DNA from: Exiguobacterium acetylicum | GTDB taxonomy: Bacteria > Bacillota > Bacilli > Exiguobacteriales > Exiguobacteriaceae | Length of the DNA stretch: 64,000 nt | Assembly: GCF_019890935.1 (NCBI RefSeq) | Contig: NZ_CP082333.1 | Span: forward strand, 2,878,001-2,942,000 | Reading direction: 5' to 3' | Shown: one piece after another, positions 63,115 to 64,000 of the stretch | Position numbering within the stretch: the stretch's first letter is position 1 | Layout of the letters: every line of letters begins with the position of its first letter | Notes under the pieces: model-generated | What the model was told of the DNA's origin: nothing | What the model saw: the letters and a program-made list of their open reading frames with translations, nothing else | The model's database searches: none | Translations under genes and position numbers: made by a program

Positions 63115-64000
63115 ATGATACTCTTACAAGTCAACCAACTCTCGAAATCATTCGGCGTCGAGCCGATTTTAGAAAATATCAAATTGGAAGTACAAGAGCG
63201 GGACCGCATTGCGCTCGTCGGACGAAACGGTGCCGGTAAATCGACCTTGCTCAAAATCATTGCTGGCGAACTCAGTCATGACTCGGGCGACATCATGAAA
63301 GGCAAGGATGTCAAAATCGGTTATCTCGCGCAAGACAGTGGTCTCGAATCGAACGAGACGATCTGGAACGAGATGCTGACCGTCTTTGAACATCTCCAAG
63401 AACAAGAACGGACACTGCGCCGGATGGAAATCGAAATGGGCATGGAGCATATCTTGAACGACCCGGTCGCGTACGATCGTCTCCTGAAGACATACGATCA
63501 AGCGCAACACGACTTCTCAGAAGCGGGTGGTTATCAGTTTGAAGCGAATATCCGCTCCGTCCTGCACGGGATGCGCTTTTATCCGGATGATTACTCGCGC
63601 CGGATTCAGACATTATCCGGTGGTCAACGGACACGGCTTGCCTTAGCGAAGATGCTCTTACAAGCACCAGAGCTCCTCATTCTCGACGAGCCGACCAACC
63701 ACCTCGATATCGATACACTCGCTTGGCTCGAAAGTTACCTCGGTGGTTATCGTGGTGCCGTTCTGATCGTCTCGCACGACCGGTACTTCCTCGACCAAGT
63801 CGTCAATGTCGTCTATGAGCTGTCACGCAATGTCTGTCGTAAGTTCACCGGGAACTATACAAAGTACTTGGAACAAAAAGCGGCCTTGTACGATCAGGAA
63901 ATGAAGCAGTTTGAACAGCAGCAAGAAGAGATCGCGAAGATGCAGGACTTCATTCAACGCAACATCGCCCGGGCGACGACGACAAAACGTGCCCAAAGTG
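63115..64000 (+). CDS. ABC-F family ATPase (YdiF-like), 5' part
   Basis: Partial, at least 295 residues; runs off the right edge. First ABC domain with Walker A LVGRNGAGKSTLLKII, signature LSGGQRTRLALAKMLL and Walker B LLILDEPTNHLDID, followed by the start of the inter-domain linker (EQKAALYDQEMKQFEQQQEEI, rich in charge, forming coiled coil). ABC-F proteins act on the ribosome, not in transport. ATG at 63115 is chosen; ATG at 63109 in the same frame is possible. Divergent from rex, as ydiF lies near rex in Bacillus. Confidence 0.93.
   Translation, partial: MILLQVNQLSKSFGVEPILENIKLEVQERDRIALVGRNGAGKSTLLKIIAGELSHDSGDIMKGKDVKIGYLAQDSGLESNETIWNEMLTVFEHLQEQERTLRRMEIEMGMEHILNDPVAYDRLLKTYDQAQHDFSEAGGYQFEANIRSVLHGMRFYPDDYSRRIQTLSGGQRTRLALAKMLLQAPELLILDEPTNHLDIDTLAWLESYLGGYRGAVLIVSHDRYFLDQVVNVVYELSRNVCRKFTGNYTKYLEQKAALYDQEMKQFEQQQEEIAKMQDFIQRNIARATTTKRAQS

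Overview
The window looks like chromosome of a low-to-mid GC Bacillota, most likely an Exiguobacterium. This rests on B. subtilis-like gene order around two conserved blocks, Gram-positive signals (S-box riboswitches, CIRCE, MntR and Fur boxes, strong AGGAGG ribosome sites) and protein sequences of Bacillales type. The genus is an inference from general resemblance; no search was run. There is no prophage, transposase, CRISPR array or rRNA. The only RNA genes or RNA elements seen are one tRNA-Ala(GGC), two SAM riboswitches, a pyrG attenuator and a short rpmE2 leader hairpin.

Left part (1-8.4 kb): the 5' part of a methionine ABC operon (metN-metI) under an S-box riboswitch. Facing it is an Est30-like alpha/beta hydrolase with its own second S-box. 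Then come tdk, a DedA membrane protein, rpmE2, rho, a secreted SH3b-NlpC/P60 hydrolase and an SDR. 8.4-20.4 kb: glpX, a MurA paralogue, tal, fbaA, spo0F, a DUF2529 gene, pyrG and rpoE. This is the classical rpoE-pyrG-spo0F-fba-tal-murZ-glpX-rho-rpmE-tdk neighbourhood of Bacillus, interrupted by a cellobiose-type PTS operon (EIIA, EIIB, GH1 phospho-glucosidase, EIIC) and its GntR regulator. The MurA copy has Tyr where the catalytic Cys is expected.

20.5-35.4 kb is accessory. It holds a GNAT, an ArsR regulator with an apparently leaderless mRNA and a matching operator before a pair of half-size DMT (YdcZ) transporters, two copies of a dispersed palindromic element, a DeoR-oxidoreductase-UPF0303 operon, a 7TM-PAS-GGDEF protein followed by a two-TM channel with an unusual filter, mgtE, and a manganese ABC transporter under two MntR boxes. 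A PCYCGC lipoprotein, a VOC protein and a quinone oxidoreductase follow. 35.5-44.7 kb: a large sensor kinase without a partner regulator, wrbA, a secreted propeller-like protein, an LTA-synthase family enzyme, and an AT-richer pair (HEAT protein, LysE exporter).

44.8-64 kb: groES-groEL with CIRCE, ydiL and ydiK homologues, a DUF2089 pair, a glutamate/dicarboxylate symporter, and a Fur-controlled iron block (ferredoxin-NADP reductase divergent from a siderophore ABC importer). Next are three tandem small membrane proteins sharing a C-terminal D-P-x-Y motif, a 52-residue membrane protein, a Vpr-like subtilase, tRNA-Ala, tatC-tatA-rex and the start of an ABC-F protein. In Bacillus the genes rex-tatA-tatC-ydiK-ydiL-groES-groEL are adjacent, so the roughly 13 kb between tatC and ydiK is accessory material placed in that cluster.

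The items most worth following are the Cys-to-Tyr MurA, the S-box in front of the hydrolase, the leaderless ArsR/DMT module, the D-P-x-Y membrane triplet, the channel filter and the paired palindromic elements.
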